A DNA stretch of 64,000 nt from Salvia splendens. Taxonomy: Eukaryota > Streptophyta > Magnoliopsida > Lamiales > Lamiaceae. The position numbers and the translations under genes were made by a program. The stretch is taken from the NCBI RefSeq assembly GCF_004379255.2, contig NC_056041.1, positions 5,456,001 through 5,520,000 of the forward strand. The letters are read 5' to 3'. Positions 11,314-22,546 of the stretch are shown here, piece by piece; the first letter of the stretch is position 1; each line of letters opens with the position of its first letter. The notes beneath the pieces are model-generated. The model ran no database searches. It saw only the letters and a list, made by a program, of their open reading frames with translations, and had not been told where the DNA came from.

Positions 11314-14300
11314 ATGGACAGTGGAGAGGAGAACGATATCGTTTGCTTGGATGAATCTTTCTTCATCAACGACAAGTATTCCTCCTTTTTAAATGCGCTA
11401 CATTCACATCCTTGTTTCTAAACGTTTTTTTCCCTAAAGATTTAATTTTTTTATGCTTGCAGCTACCAAATCGCAAGGTTTACATTTGGGTCACAAATTT
11501 TGGAACTCTACTGCCTTCAGTCCGCCTCAAGTGAGTTTCCCTATTCACTTCTGACAAAAATAATCAGATTCTTGAACTGATGCTTACGTGAAAAGCCTGC
11601 TTAAGTGGTAAAAGGGAATAATCTGTGATCTTGTAGCTTGTGAAATAGGTAGCATATACTTTAATAAACCTTAATATGCACTCCAATGTATTACAATTGT
11701 GGTAAGATTGGGGGGGTTGGAGCATTTTAAGAGTGAGCTAAGAATTTTTACAAGTTGAATGGTTTCTGGGAATGGCCATGGTGCTTATGGTGGTGGAGGC
11801 TGTTGCTGCATTTCTAGTGGCAGCTCATTGTAATTGTATGATTCCCGTGCAGTTTGTTGCTCAAATGCTCAGTTGTTTTGACAATTCTAACAGATAGTAC
11901 AATGTTATTACCTTGTTAGTGGCGTCCCGTGCTGTTTGTTGCTCGAAAGGCTCGATTTTTTTGAAAATTCTGTTTCTAGCATAATAATACATTATGTAAT
12001 TGTTAGTGGCTTCCCGTGTTGTTTGATGCAAAAAAATGCTCATTTTTTAAAATTCTAAATAATAAAACGTTGTGAACTTGTTGGTGTTGTTTCGTGATGT
12101 TCTGTTTGTTGCTCAAAATGGCCAATTATTTTAAAAGTTTAACATAATAAAATGTTATGAACTTGTTAGTGGTGTCCTCTGCTTCTGTTGCTTAAAATGC
12201 TTGATTCAGTTGCCTGGCTTCAGAAGTTATGTGATTGTGACTGAGATATATGTCTGATTTCTCTAGTCTTCATCTGCTTTGTGTTTTGTAAACAATTGAA
12301 CAAGAAGAGGCGGTGGAAACTGGAAAGTGAAGGGTCATAAATTACAGATTCAATGTATATAGTTGATCATATCAATGTTTTTTTGTGCAAGCTTTAAGCT
12401 TTTCAGGATAGATAAATTACAGCCTTAACTGAGAAGGGTCACAAATGTAGCATCAATGTATATTTTACATAATTCATAAGTGAGGTGAAAATAGAAATGT
12501 GACATAGTATTACGAAAAGATATGTTACAGCATTGATATCTTGTGGCTTTATACATCATTGGAGGATATAATGCACAAAGGTCTGACCGATCTGTGTGGC
12601 AGCTGATTTTGATTTGACAGGGCAGATGGTATGGCCTGGAGCGGAGCTCTTGAATGATTATCTCTCAAAGAATTCTGACATTCTGCGAGGATGTTCTGTT
12701 ATTGAGCTTGGCTCTGGTGTTGGTGAGTATCTGTTGCTTAAATTTCAAGGATCGGCCATAACATTCTGTTTCTGCTGCTGATGGCAAAGAATAGGAAGAA
12801 GAATCTGTCGTTATCTCCATATTCATTACATGTCACGTGCTCGATTATATTGGAACTTCCAGTGTAGCTTTGAGTGTAGCTATGTGACTACCTTTCAACG
12901 TAGAAAGAAAAAGGAAATTGGTGATAACTCTTCTCCAAAAGAGGAGATTGTGATGAAATACTTTTCATAGGGGGATGCCATTATTAACTTCACAAACTAT
13001 AACAAACTCCGTCTTTTAACCAAAATGATAATCTTGGTCAAAAAATACATGAACTTTATATGCTCGATGATACTTTTCTAATGGTACCCATATTGTTGGA
13101 TTTAGCCACAGAAAGTTTGCCAGTTAGCTGTACTTTGGATTTTTTAACTCGTACCATTATAAAGCTAACGTTGAGAGCTTTCTCATGCTGAATTGTGGAG
13201 TACTAATATTTACAAATTTTTTCCATCTATCAACCAAGATTATTTATAAATATTAAAAAAATGATCCGGCCATGGTTTGCGTATTTACAGGCAATTAAGC
13301 CTTACATTAACGGATGTTTATAATATTGATCTTCTAGAAAATGAATGAACTGCTACATACATGAACTCTGGGCCGACATTATTATGCTGTCGCTCGAGAA
13401 TGAACTTTTTTCACTAAACTCGGTAGTGCAGGCATTACGGGGATACTCTGTAGCAGATTTTGTAGGGAAGTAGTTATGACTGACCATAATGATGAGGTTC
13501 TTAAGGCAAGGTTATGCAATATTCTCATCGCTTGAATGTCTTTGAAGTTTAGATCTCTTGCTGACATGCTCACTTATGTCGAAATATTCAGATCCTAACA
13601 AGGAATATTGAGTTAGCCGACTCTTCGAAGAATTCAGCTTGTTCTGCCAGTAAGTGAACTTGCTTCAGGATCCTGTCTCTATGCTTGAGAGTCGATTGAT
13701 ATCTATTAATTGACAGTTTTTATTTCAGTATTGAAATCTGCAAAGCTAGAATGGGGAAATTCTGAGCAACTCGATGACATATTGCAGAGGCATCCAGAAG
13801 GATTTGATCTTGTTGTTGGAGCTGATATCTATATCCTATTCTATATATTTATCTATTAATACTTGTTACATTTTCATGTTTATATATGGTTTTTTTTCCT
13901 ACTTTATTATCTCTTTTTCTCACTTAAAGTGTTGGCTGGTTTTGTTTTATGAGAAAATCAAGGTAAAAGCGCGTAAAGTTTCAATCCTTCTGATACTCCT
14001 TTCTATACTTTGATGCATATTCTAAAAATGTAGTCTTTTATCCCGTACGAAGTCTAAAAAGTGATATCTTATCGTTCATTTACCTAGTCCTCAACTTCTT
14101 TATTGCTATTGCCTTAACAGTTTTGCAAGCTTTCAGCAAGCCAGTGTTCCTCTGCTCTTTCATACTGTGAAAAGGCTCCTCAATGTCGGCCTCAAGAAGA
14201 AGTGTCGGTTTATACTGGGCTACGTGTCACGAGCCAAAGTGTAAGTATTCCTCTGGATTTAGGATATTCTCAACAACATTATCACGAGTCGTGGTTTTGA

Positions 14301-14458
14301 GCTTGTACACATGCTTGATTTACTGTATATTGTGCAGAATGGACGATATGGTTATAGGAGAAGCCTCTCGACATGGACTGCGTATAACTGAAGTTGCTGG
14401 AACTCGTGCTGAGATAAGAAATCTTGGTGGAGTTATTTATGAAATTACTTGTCCATGA
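11314..14458 (+). CDS. Class I SAM-dependent methyltransferase (Methyltransf_16 / METTL21-FAM86-like)
   Basis: Eight predicted exons: 11314-11375, 11463-11530, 12603-12722, 13432-13505, 13592-13649, 13729-13830, 14129-14240, 14338-14458, giving 238 residues. TDFDLTGQMVWPGAELLNDY precedes motif I VIELGSGVG (about 76-84) and GITGILCSRFC; VVMTDHNDEVL is the post-I acidic motif, and GFDLVVGADI is motif IV-like. This order is that of the lysine methyltransferase-16 family, which methylates lysines in proteins such as elongation factors or chaperones; the substrate here is unknown. Intron 4 starts with GC (AAG|GCAAGG) and intron 6 looks U12-type (separate entry). All joins keep frame and conserved motifs. 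Convergent with the F-box gene. Confidence 0.88.
11850..12205. repeat. Degenerate 80-85 bp tandem repeat in methyltransferase intron 2
   Basis: The phrase GTTTGTTGCTCAAA-ATGCTC with its following TTTT..AATTCTA..ATAAT..TTGTTAGTGG.GTCCCGTG recurs near 11855, 11937, 12021, 12104 and 12182, giving about four and a half copies that have drifted apart. It lies wholly inside the intron 11531-12602. Confidence 0.7.
13831..14128 (+). other. Putative U12-type (minor spliceosome) intron
   Basis: After the codons for GADI the exon must stop before an in-frame stop, and no GT donor is available there. The sequence at 13831 is ATATCCTATT, matching the U12 AT-AC donor ATATCCTTT in its first seven bases. 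Near the other end, TGCCTTAAC (14110-14118) matches the U12 branch site TTCCTTAAC at all but one base. The next exon is in frame only if it starts at 14129, so the intron would end CAA, 11 bases after the branch A at 14117. Using the AG at 14128-14129 would shift the frame and hit a stop. Confidence 0.7.
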
Positions 14459-15123
14459 CAAAGGCGAACCCACGACTCGGATGGAGATTGATATCTGTTC
14501 ATGATGATTTTGATAGTTTTTGTTCTCTTGAAAGTCGTTTTGAATGAATTTGATTAGAAATTTTCTTCCCTAATCTTTTCACCCGATTTATTTGAGTAGA
14601 CATGTCTGGGTTTAGACTGGATTGACATCTCTAATCCAATATGGATGGAAGAGCTAAGTGATTTAATGAAGCAGATTTTGCTATAAGCAAATAAGTTATG
14701 ATTTATTAATCTGTTTGTTATTTATATGCTGTCTATAGAGATAATGGAACAAAAGTGCTGCACAAAAGTAGAAGAAAAGCAAAGAGAGGAGAGTATTCCA
14801 CAAGTTGTGAGGAACTTACCAAAGAGAATGAGAGGATATACAATCATTCTTAGCACTTAATTTCAGTGTTATTAGTCCATAAGTATGATGTAAGTCAGTC
14901 ACCAGTAAGATACAAAATGTGGAGATACTGAATCCAAAAGTGGTATACTTGCAATTATATGATCAAAAGTGGATACATGATAGTACTTTATACATTTGTA
15001 TATTCCCACTTGGGGTTTACCTTACATCTAAGAAATAATGGAGGCATCATATAATAATGATACAACCTCAAAATAATTTACCTACAACAAATAATGTAGT
15101 AACTACTTTTCTTCAACATTTTA
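14459..15123. other. Convergent 3' intergenic spacer
   Basis: About 665 bp between two genes that converge. It must hold both 3' untranslated regions and polyadenylation sites. AT-rich; no other feature seen. Confidence 0.6.
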
Positions 15124-17502
15124 TTACTGTAAAACTTGAGCAGGCCACAGCTTCTTCCACATAGAGATCTCTTCTTCCCCTCTCAGTTTCCGAATCCCTC
15201 CGTAAAACCCATCCGTCTCGTTTCCTTCCTCTCTGTGCTCTCTCCGGTTGATGAATTTTTGCCTCCAATGGGATCCCAGTGTGTACTGCCTGAACTCCAG
15301 CACCACCGTGTCTGCACCGTTACCAAATCTCCACAAGTTACTTAAACATAGCTTATAAATGTGACAAATTCAAAATCTGCAGACAGTTTATGCATTTACT
15401 GGCAGTTAAACAAAGCAAAAATTCAATCTTGTTGTCATTTTAAGGTTCATGATGAAACTCTAAGTTTAGTTATATAATCTTAGACTACACCAGTCATCAG
15501 CGACTCAGACTCAACGCGTTGCAGATAAGTGAAAAGCACGACTACAACAAATAAATATTAGAACTATAAAGACAGAAACAAAAAACAAAATAAACATAAA
15601 GAAAAGTAAAGAAGTCCCCTTCATATTGGTTGGCCATAAGCATCACATTGAGACAGCACTCATGAGTTTGTTGGTCGAGATTACGACAGGCTTAGTCACG
15701 AGCTATTTTAATGGTCCAACTATAGGCACAAGGGGAGCCCCACAGTGCATGAAAAATGGGAGCCAAATGATATGTAATGACCTCCTTCTTTAAAGAGATA
15801 TAATATGGCTTTATGAGTGATGAGAATGAGGTCTCACAAATGATATTTAGACACACATGACCTCTCAGTATCCCTTGCCTAGTATTCCTACTTTTCGATA
15901 AGTTTACTTCATCTCCAGTGTTTTACTATCAGGGGGTGTTTATTTTGATTAATTGTGAGTTTGTTTGACAGTTTTACCAACGAAGAAGATATGGCAGCAA
16001 ACTCACCACTATCATGACACCGGCAGTAGCTGGTGTTCCCATCGCAAGTTTCAAAGTGGCCTATAACACCATACCACCAACCTGCACACATTTGCAACAC
16101 ATTTTCCATTCAACTTGTTGTATCATCTATTCGAGATAATTTCTAGGTAATTCGATAGGAATTTTTAAACAAACGACAAACGAGATGCGTTAAGAGTTGA
16201 CAAGAACTTCCCACCAAGCAAGAATGAAAAGACATGCCACCTTCCACTTTAAGAAAACAAGGTTGAATATATCCAAAAGTTTGAAGAAGTCAATTATGGT
16301 GTGAGTTGAAAAGGAAAGGGTAAGTTATAGGCTTGGTCTTCAAACTCCTTTTATGAAGCTTCTTGGTAGATATACCACTCACACCTACCACACACATACC
16401 ATGTGATGCAAATGACAACTCTAACTCACACACACACCATATGGAAAAAAGCTATCAACACCAACTCGTGTGTGCCAAGAGAGAGAAATCAATACCATAT
16501 GATGCAAATGAAAGAACTAACTCATACAACTGCGTAAAAGAGTATGAACAATACCATATGGGAACTCTTTGTTTCGTCTCCATTGGATCTCGATGTGATC
16601 CTCAGGGTGGAGGTCGTGCAAGCAATCCGAAATGTGAAGATCGTGCGGTGAAGTGTGGATAAGGGGAGCCCTCAACCTATCCCATGTCACACCACTCTCA
16701 ATAGCACTTGCTCTTGCTCCATGAGCAGGATATCTACACACCAACACCAACAAATCAAAACTACAAACTTTCAACACTATGCATCATCACAAAATCCTCA
16801 GCTTCAATCAATTATATGTAAGATTAACCTGGCATTGAAGGTGTCAGTTTTCCTATCATAGCTCAACATAGCATCATAGCAAGACAACATAAATCCCACA
16901 TGACCATTCTGCACACACACATCAACACCAAGATCAATCAACACTTCTCTATGATAGAAATCCAAGAAATCAACACAAACCTCACGGTTATAAACTTGAG
17001 CAGGAAACCAGAACTTTCCAGACTCAAGAGCAAGATACTTGGACATAACCGAATCAACGGCCGTGAAGGAGGTCCTCCTCCTCCCACCACCGCCGCTCAA
17101 GCCAGATCTAATCAACCCCCACAAATACCCCACCACCCCCTTCTGCAACTTCCACTCATTCAAGAAAGAAAGGTCTTTTCTTGAAGCTATAAAACACTCC
17201 CATTCATTCGCCGCAGCAGCCCCAAAAATCCCACCCCATTTCCCCTCCATATGCTTCCGCCAGAGATGATCGCTCACGCAGCCGTCTCTCAGGGAGGTGC
17301 ACACGCTTGCCATCCTGCACAGCCCCTCCGGGGGAAGCTTCTCGAGGATGCATTCCAGCACCAGGTCCGGCAACTCCAGCACCGACATCGCCGGCGCTGC
17401 GGCGGCGGAAGGCTTGGATTTGGGCGACATTATTGAAGTGAGGAATAATGAGAAGAGGAATAAGGAGAAGGAAGTGATGAAGAAGAGGAGACAGTGTAGC
17501 AT
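15124..17502 (-). CDS. F-box protein (At2g26850/At2g32560-like)
   Basis: Four minus-strand exons: 17502-16829, 16733-16555, 16081-16007, 15311-15124, giving 371 residues. A hydrophobic leader [12 protein letters not shown] is followed by an F-box ([20 protein letters not shown]). The downstream family-specific region has [45 protein letters not shown] and [11 protein letters not shown], and ends [12 protein letters not shown]-box proteins are substrate receptors of SCF ubiquitin ligases; the target is unknown. Homologues I recall also carry a hydrophobic N-terminus, which favours the ATG at 17502. A TATA-like element at about 17526-17535 lies only some 25 bp upstream, so the ATG at 17430 (MSPKSK) is a real alternative. 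Confidence 0.9.
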
Positions 17503-20500
17503 TTCACTATCTTGCTCAACTTGAGGAATATATAGAGAGAGAGACAGAGAGAAGAAAAAACACCCCACACACACATACACGCAAGTATACGTGTGTATTG
17601 TAGAGTCAATTTACAGTGGGAAAATTCTTGAAGTGAGTTGGCTTTTAATTGGCCAATTAGAGTGGGATTAGCAGAAGCCCACCTAACTAAAACTGTGGGG
17701 CTATGAACAAAGAGGCAAGAAAATCTTTTTCTAGTAATAAAACAGGATTATCTTCAGACACGTATAAAGATCCTTTCTCTACGAAATGATCTTTGCCTTA
17801 AGCAGGCACGGAATCTAAGAAACACCCAAATTGTAGCATTCGAGGTCGGGTAACTTGATATTGAATTGGATTCGAATCAAATACCCGTATTTAAGAATTC
17901 GGAATTGACGAGATTCAATGTATATATAAACTGGAAATGGGTTTTTGATTTAATAAAGTACTGTCCACAAAAAATGGACACGATTTTCTTTTCAAATTAT
18001 TCATTAGAAATTTGCTATTTTTCGTTTATGGTAATACGATCAGAATAATTATTATTACTCCATAATTAAGATGACACTCAATCTTCACTCACACAATAAT
18101 AGTATTAAAATGGTGGCAAGAAAAAATTGGACAGATGGATATTTGACATGAAAAAATTGTACTACTTCATTTGTGTACAACTATTTCCGTTGGTCCATAA
18201 TGTAATATTTCTATTTTATTATATGTCATGATCACTTGCACATGCTTACTTTTGTATTTCATTCATCTAGTTGGTATAGTATGTTTTTTGAAACAATAAA
18301 TTTGGGGTTTATGTTTACTGGAGTACTAATATTCACTTGAATATCATATTTAAATTTCAATTATTTACAATATTTTATAATCACTCCGCAACTCTTTTCA
18401 TTTATGTATTAAGTGCACTTCCAATTTATATCATTTGATACTACAAAGTACAAACCATTCTACCTATGATATCTATCAATTAAGAAAACGTTAATTGGTT
18501 GCAAGGCCACCAATAATTAGTATTTTATGATAATTTATAAACTCTTTGTCTAAAAACATAAACTTTTATGAATCTTCCTACGAATTCTAACTTCACCTCA
18601 ATGTATCACTAAATTTGATGATATGGCAGTAGAATAAATGAGGTGGAAAGTTCAATATTCAAAACAATTAATATCGTTTTAATTATTAATAGAGATTTAA
18701 AAGATAATCAGTTTTCAAGTAACTTCTCTTTTCTTATCCATTGTAATCCGCGTGGACCAGCGTTTGTTATCCCAAATCTTGTTCACCAACCAAATAATGC
18801 AATTTACTATTCTTTAGTTCCTAAAAAGAAGTTATTGATTATCATTATCCTAATATAAGAAGATTTAGTAGAACCTACAAATCCATAAAACTAAACTTAT
18901 AATGAATTTATTAGACAACTAATGTGATTCTCGTGACTAATAGTAGATTCCGATGATCCATGAGATCGGTGAGCTTGGCGGTATTAAATTAAATCAAAGT
19001 TAGGTAACACAAATGCTATGCCAATAATTCAAGAGAATAATTGTAGTTGATTGCATTTCTTTTTAAGTGATTGTACAAATAAGTGACACATTGTGAATCT
19101 CATGTGATATTGCGCAATTCGACTAGCTTAGCAAGTTGGTACAGATTGGCATATCTAACTGGGTCCGGAAAACTCAATTAATTAAAGCATTTACAACAGT
19201 CATCGACCTCATTGTACGACAACTCTGGCCCAACCGTTTGGATTGAAATTCACTTTCAGGTTTTTTTCATCATTCATCGTCTAGCAATGACCTTTGTATC
19301 ACCTCTGAATTCAGATACTAGAGACAACTTTCTTTGTTGTGTCCGACCCTACGAATTTCATTTCAAATTTGCAGCTAGAATGCACGATAGTCGATCTATT
19401 TCTCCATCTTCTTCTCCGTGAACTCAACGCCTTCGAGATTTATATTGCTCACTTGACTCATCTAATCTAATATCATTGACTCATATCTGCCCAAGCATTC
19501 ATCATAATTAAGGTTTTGGGATAGAGTAAAACCACCTATTATAAATTTAAACAACTAAGCATACTGTTTTAGATATGAGGAGAATTTGAGTTAGCAAGCC
19601 CAAACACCTAATGAATTTTTTTAATGAAAACATGGGCTTTTATAGGCCCAAACATGAATCCCACTTTTCTGTCTCTACCTAAATATTTCAGAAAATAAGA
19701 ATCATAAAGACCCAAACTTGAAGCTAATTTTTTTCATTTTTCGTGGCATAACCTAAAAACAACCTCATAAATAGCATTGATTATTTCTAGCTACAAAGTC
19801 TAGCATGAGAGTGAATATTCAAAGAATCCATAAAAGCATTACCCATCATAATTTTGAATCCATAAATACATCAATAAATGTTGATTGTAGACTAGTAAGG
19901 TAAAAGAGGTTCTATTCTATGCCTAACAATATGCAATTTTTTTAACAAAAACTTTATATTTGACAACACTTATCGATTATACATCAATCATTGCAAACGA
20001 TTATTCTTCAAAATATCATTCGATTCTTGAATTAATGAGCCCCTTTTATTCAACCCCCATATAAGTTAAGCCAAATGCCTTGAGCCGGATTCAAAACAAA
20101 AATATTGAAAAGGTATCCTATGCTATTGGATTTTCATTATAGGTGTAAAACAAAAATAATTACAAATCAAAACAAGCTGCATAAATGACTGATAGTGATT
20201 GAAAAAAAAATATCGAAATTGATAGTACTCTAAAATTACTCTCTTTTCGTTTTCTCTTAACAGATTGTATAATCGGGCTTGGTTAAGTACTATCCAAAAA
20301 AAAAAAATCCGCTACTTGACCCAATTTATTTTTAACGAATCACATATGAAACTCTACTTTGATTATTTTAATCGTATATTAGGATACAAGAATATCATAA
20401 TTTTTAAAAATATAAATATCAGGCATACCTAATTTCCAAAAATATATAATTATTGTCATCAAAACTGACAGAAAAGGATCGGATTATACCCGATTACTCA

Positions 20501-22125
20501 GTAGGATACAAACAGCTCTAAAGAATAACATGTTTTTTGTGACATGAATCAATATTAAGTGAAACCTAGGTGATTTCAATAAAGAAAGGGAAAAAAAGAT
20601 GAAAATTTGAAGTCTAAGCTAAAACAACACTACATAATGATTGGTTAGCCCAATACACAGTTCACTTCTCAACTGCTCTCTCCTTTTTGGTTATTATTTT
20701 CTTTTTTTTATTACTACTATGATAATGATACTATCCCCTATAATTTCTTTTATTAGTACAATCAAATACTTCTACTTAGTTCAACCTAAAAAACTTTTAA
20801 TTAGAAAGTAGATCTATACATTTTAATCATGACCTTTATCAATTCAATATATGACAATCTCAAGTTTAAAGAGACTACTTTAAACTTACATACCGAGTTT
20901 ATGGCTTTTTTAGGCATTTTCATTTATTCATAATTTTCTTGACGAAAATCTTGTTATTACACGTGTATTGTGACTGTAATAATGTGGATATTCAATTTAA
21001 TTTTCGTTAAAATAGAAAAATGGAGACAACACAGCATGAATTGCAGTGTAAAATAGTTGATGTGCAATTATAGGGAAGAAGGAAACATACCCCTTTGCCC
21101 TTACCTTTCATTGGCTTTCTAAAAGCAAACAGAGTTCATTTAACTTTATCTTCTCTCTCAGCAATCACATGTATCCTCAATCCCTTTACATTCAAGCACT
21201 GTTTCTAGACTTCTAGTGCTCCTGTTTATCACTTCAGTTTTAATTTCCAAGAACCACGTCTACCTCCACTTCACATTGCATGATCTGGGAAAATTAGTGT
21301 GGGTTAGTTTTTTTATTTTTTGTCCTAATTAATTGATTCATCCAAAAGATTTTCTTGCTTGACATATATTTGATGTTTATGCTGATTTTCTTGGGATGTT
21401 GGTTATAGCCTCTCAGGCCATTTGGTGGTTTTAATTACTACATTTGCGCTTCTGTAATATTATTAGTTAAAAAATGTATTCAATGGGATACTAGTGAAAA
21501 GACTGAAAATCAAATCGTTTATTTTTGGTGATTTGCAAATTTGCAATGGTAAAAATCCATTCTTTTGTGGTAAGACGATGATACTTTTTTACCTTTCCTT
21601 AAATGTTTTTTTTTTTTTGCATTTTCCATCCGGACATGAGTATTACGTTTGCTGTCAGATAATTGGGAATTTGCTTGGATTAGGGTTATGTGAATTGGTG
21701 GTTTTGGTCATTATAATTGCGTTTTATGTAACATTATTTGTCAAAAATGTGTTCAATGCTATAGTGGAAAGACTAAAAATCCAATCTTTTGGTGTATGCT
21801 AACGATTCTACTACTATATTTTCCCTTTTTGTTCTTGATTTTTTTTTTGCATTTTTAATTCGGACAGAAGTGTTACATTTACTGCCTAATTAGGACTTTT
21901 TGCTTGGTTAAGGGTTCTCTGTGTGGTGGGTGCTTAGGTAGAAAAGGTGCTGCTATGCAACAAGAATTAGTTAATGTTGTGGTAGTGGTTAATTCCTCTT
22001 TAGTTTGATAGTCTGCATTTTCACCATAGATTTTTTTTCGCATTTCTTCTGATAAATTTGGTATTTTGGTTGAATAAAGCAAGCATCTGAGCAAAACGAG
22101 AAGGTTAGGGTCACAAATTATAGTA
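17503..22125. other. Large divergent intergenic region upstream of F-box and SCAB1 genes
   Basis: About 4.6 kb, strongly AT-rich. A TATA-like TATATAT at about 17527-17535 serves the F-box gene. From about 21130 a C/T-rich stretch (CTTCTCTCTCAGC) and the long interval before an acceptor at 22543-22545 suggest the SCAB1 5' untranslated exon and intron. Between 18000 and 21000 I see only short unrelated open frames and no identifiable element. Confidence 0.5.
21405..21925. repeat. Degenerate 230-275 bp tandem duplication upstream of SCAB1
   Basis: The order GCATTTTCCATCCGGACATG, then TTACGTTTGCTG, then TTGCTTGGATTAGGGTT seen from about 21619 recurs from about 21849 as GCATTTTTAATTCGGACAGA, TTACATTTACTG, TTGCTTGGTTAAGGGTT. 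The segment with ATGT.TTCAATG, then GAAAAGACT.AAAATC.AATC, occurs near 21467 and again near 21745. It lies in the probable 5'-UTR intron of SCAB1. Confidence 0.6.
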
Positions 22126-22375
22126 CTCCCTACGTCCCCATTTTTAGTCCACTTTGTGTTGGGCACGGGTTTTAAGAAAAATAATGAAAAATGAGTTGAA
22201 AAAGTTAGTGGAATGTGAGTCTCATTTTTATATATTAGTTGTATAATAAAATGTGAGTAGAATGAGTTAGTGGAATGTGGGGCCTACTTACCATTTATGG
22301 TAAAATGTGAAAGTGGACATAAATGGAGGACAAACGAAAATGGCAAAAGAGGAGAAAAATGGGGGACGGAGGGAG
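22126..22375. mobile_element. Stowaway-like MITE (CTCCCTACGTCCC termini)
   Basis: A 250 bp non-coding element starting CTCCCTACGTCCCCATTTTT and ending AAAATGGGGGACGGAGGGAG, with TA on both sides. The termini are inverted repeats of the Tc1/mariner-related type common in dicots. It lies in the presumed 5'-UTR intron of SCAB1. The elements at 50.6 and 63.0 kb share the termini. Confidence 0.85.
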
Positions 22376-22546
22376 TAACATTTTCTCAGTTTGTATGTTT
22401 CCTATGACAATCAAAGATGCAAAGATATGTCATTAATTTTTGTTTTACCCAAACGTTGATCTGAATCAAGTAAAAACACTACGGTGATTTTGTTAACAAT
22501 GCTAATGTAAGCTACTCTATGGCCGATTTTTAGGAAAAATTTCAGA

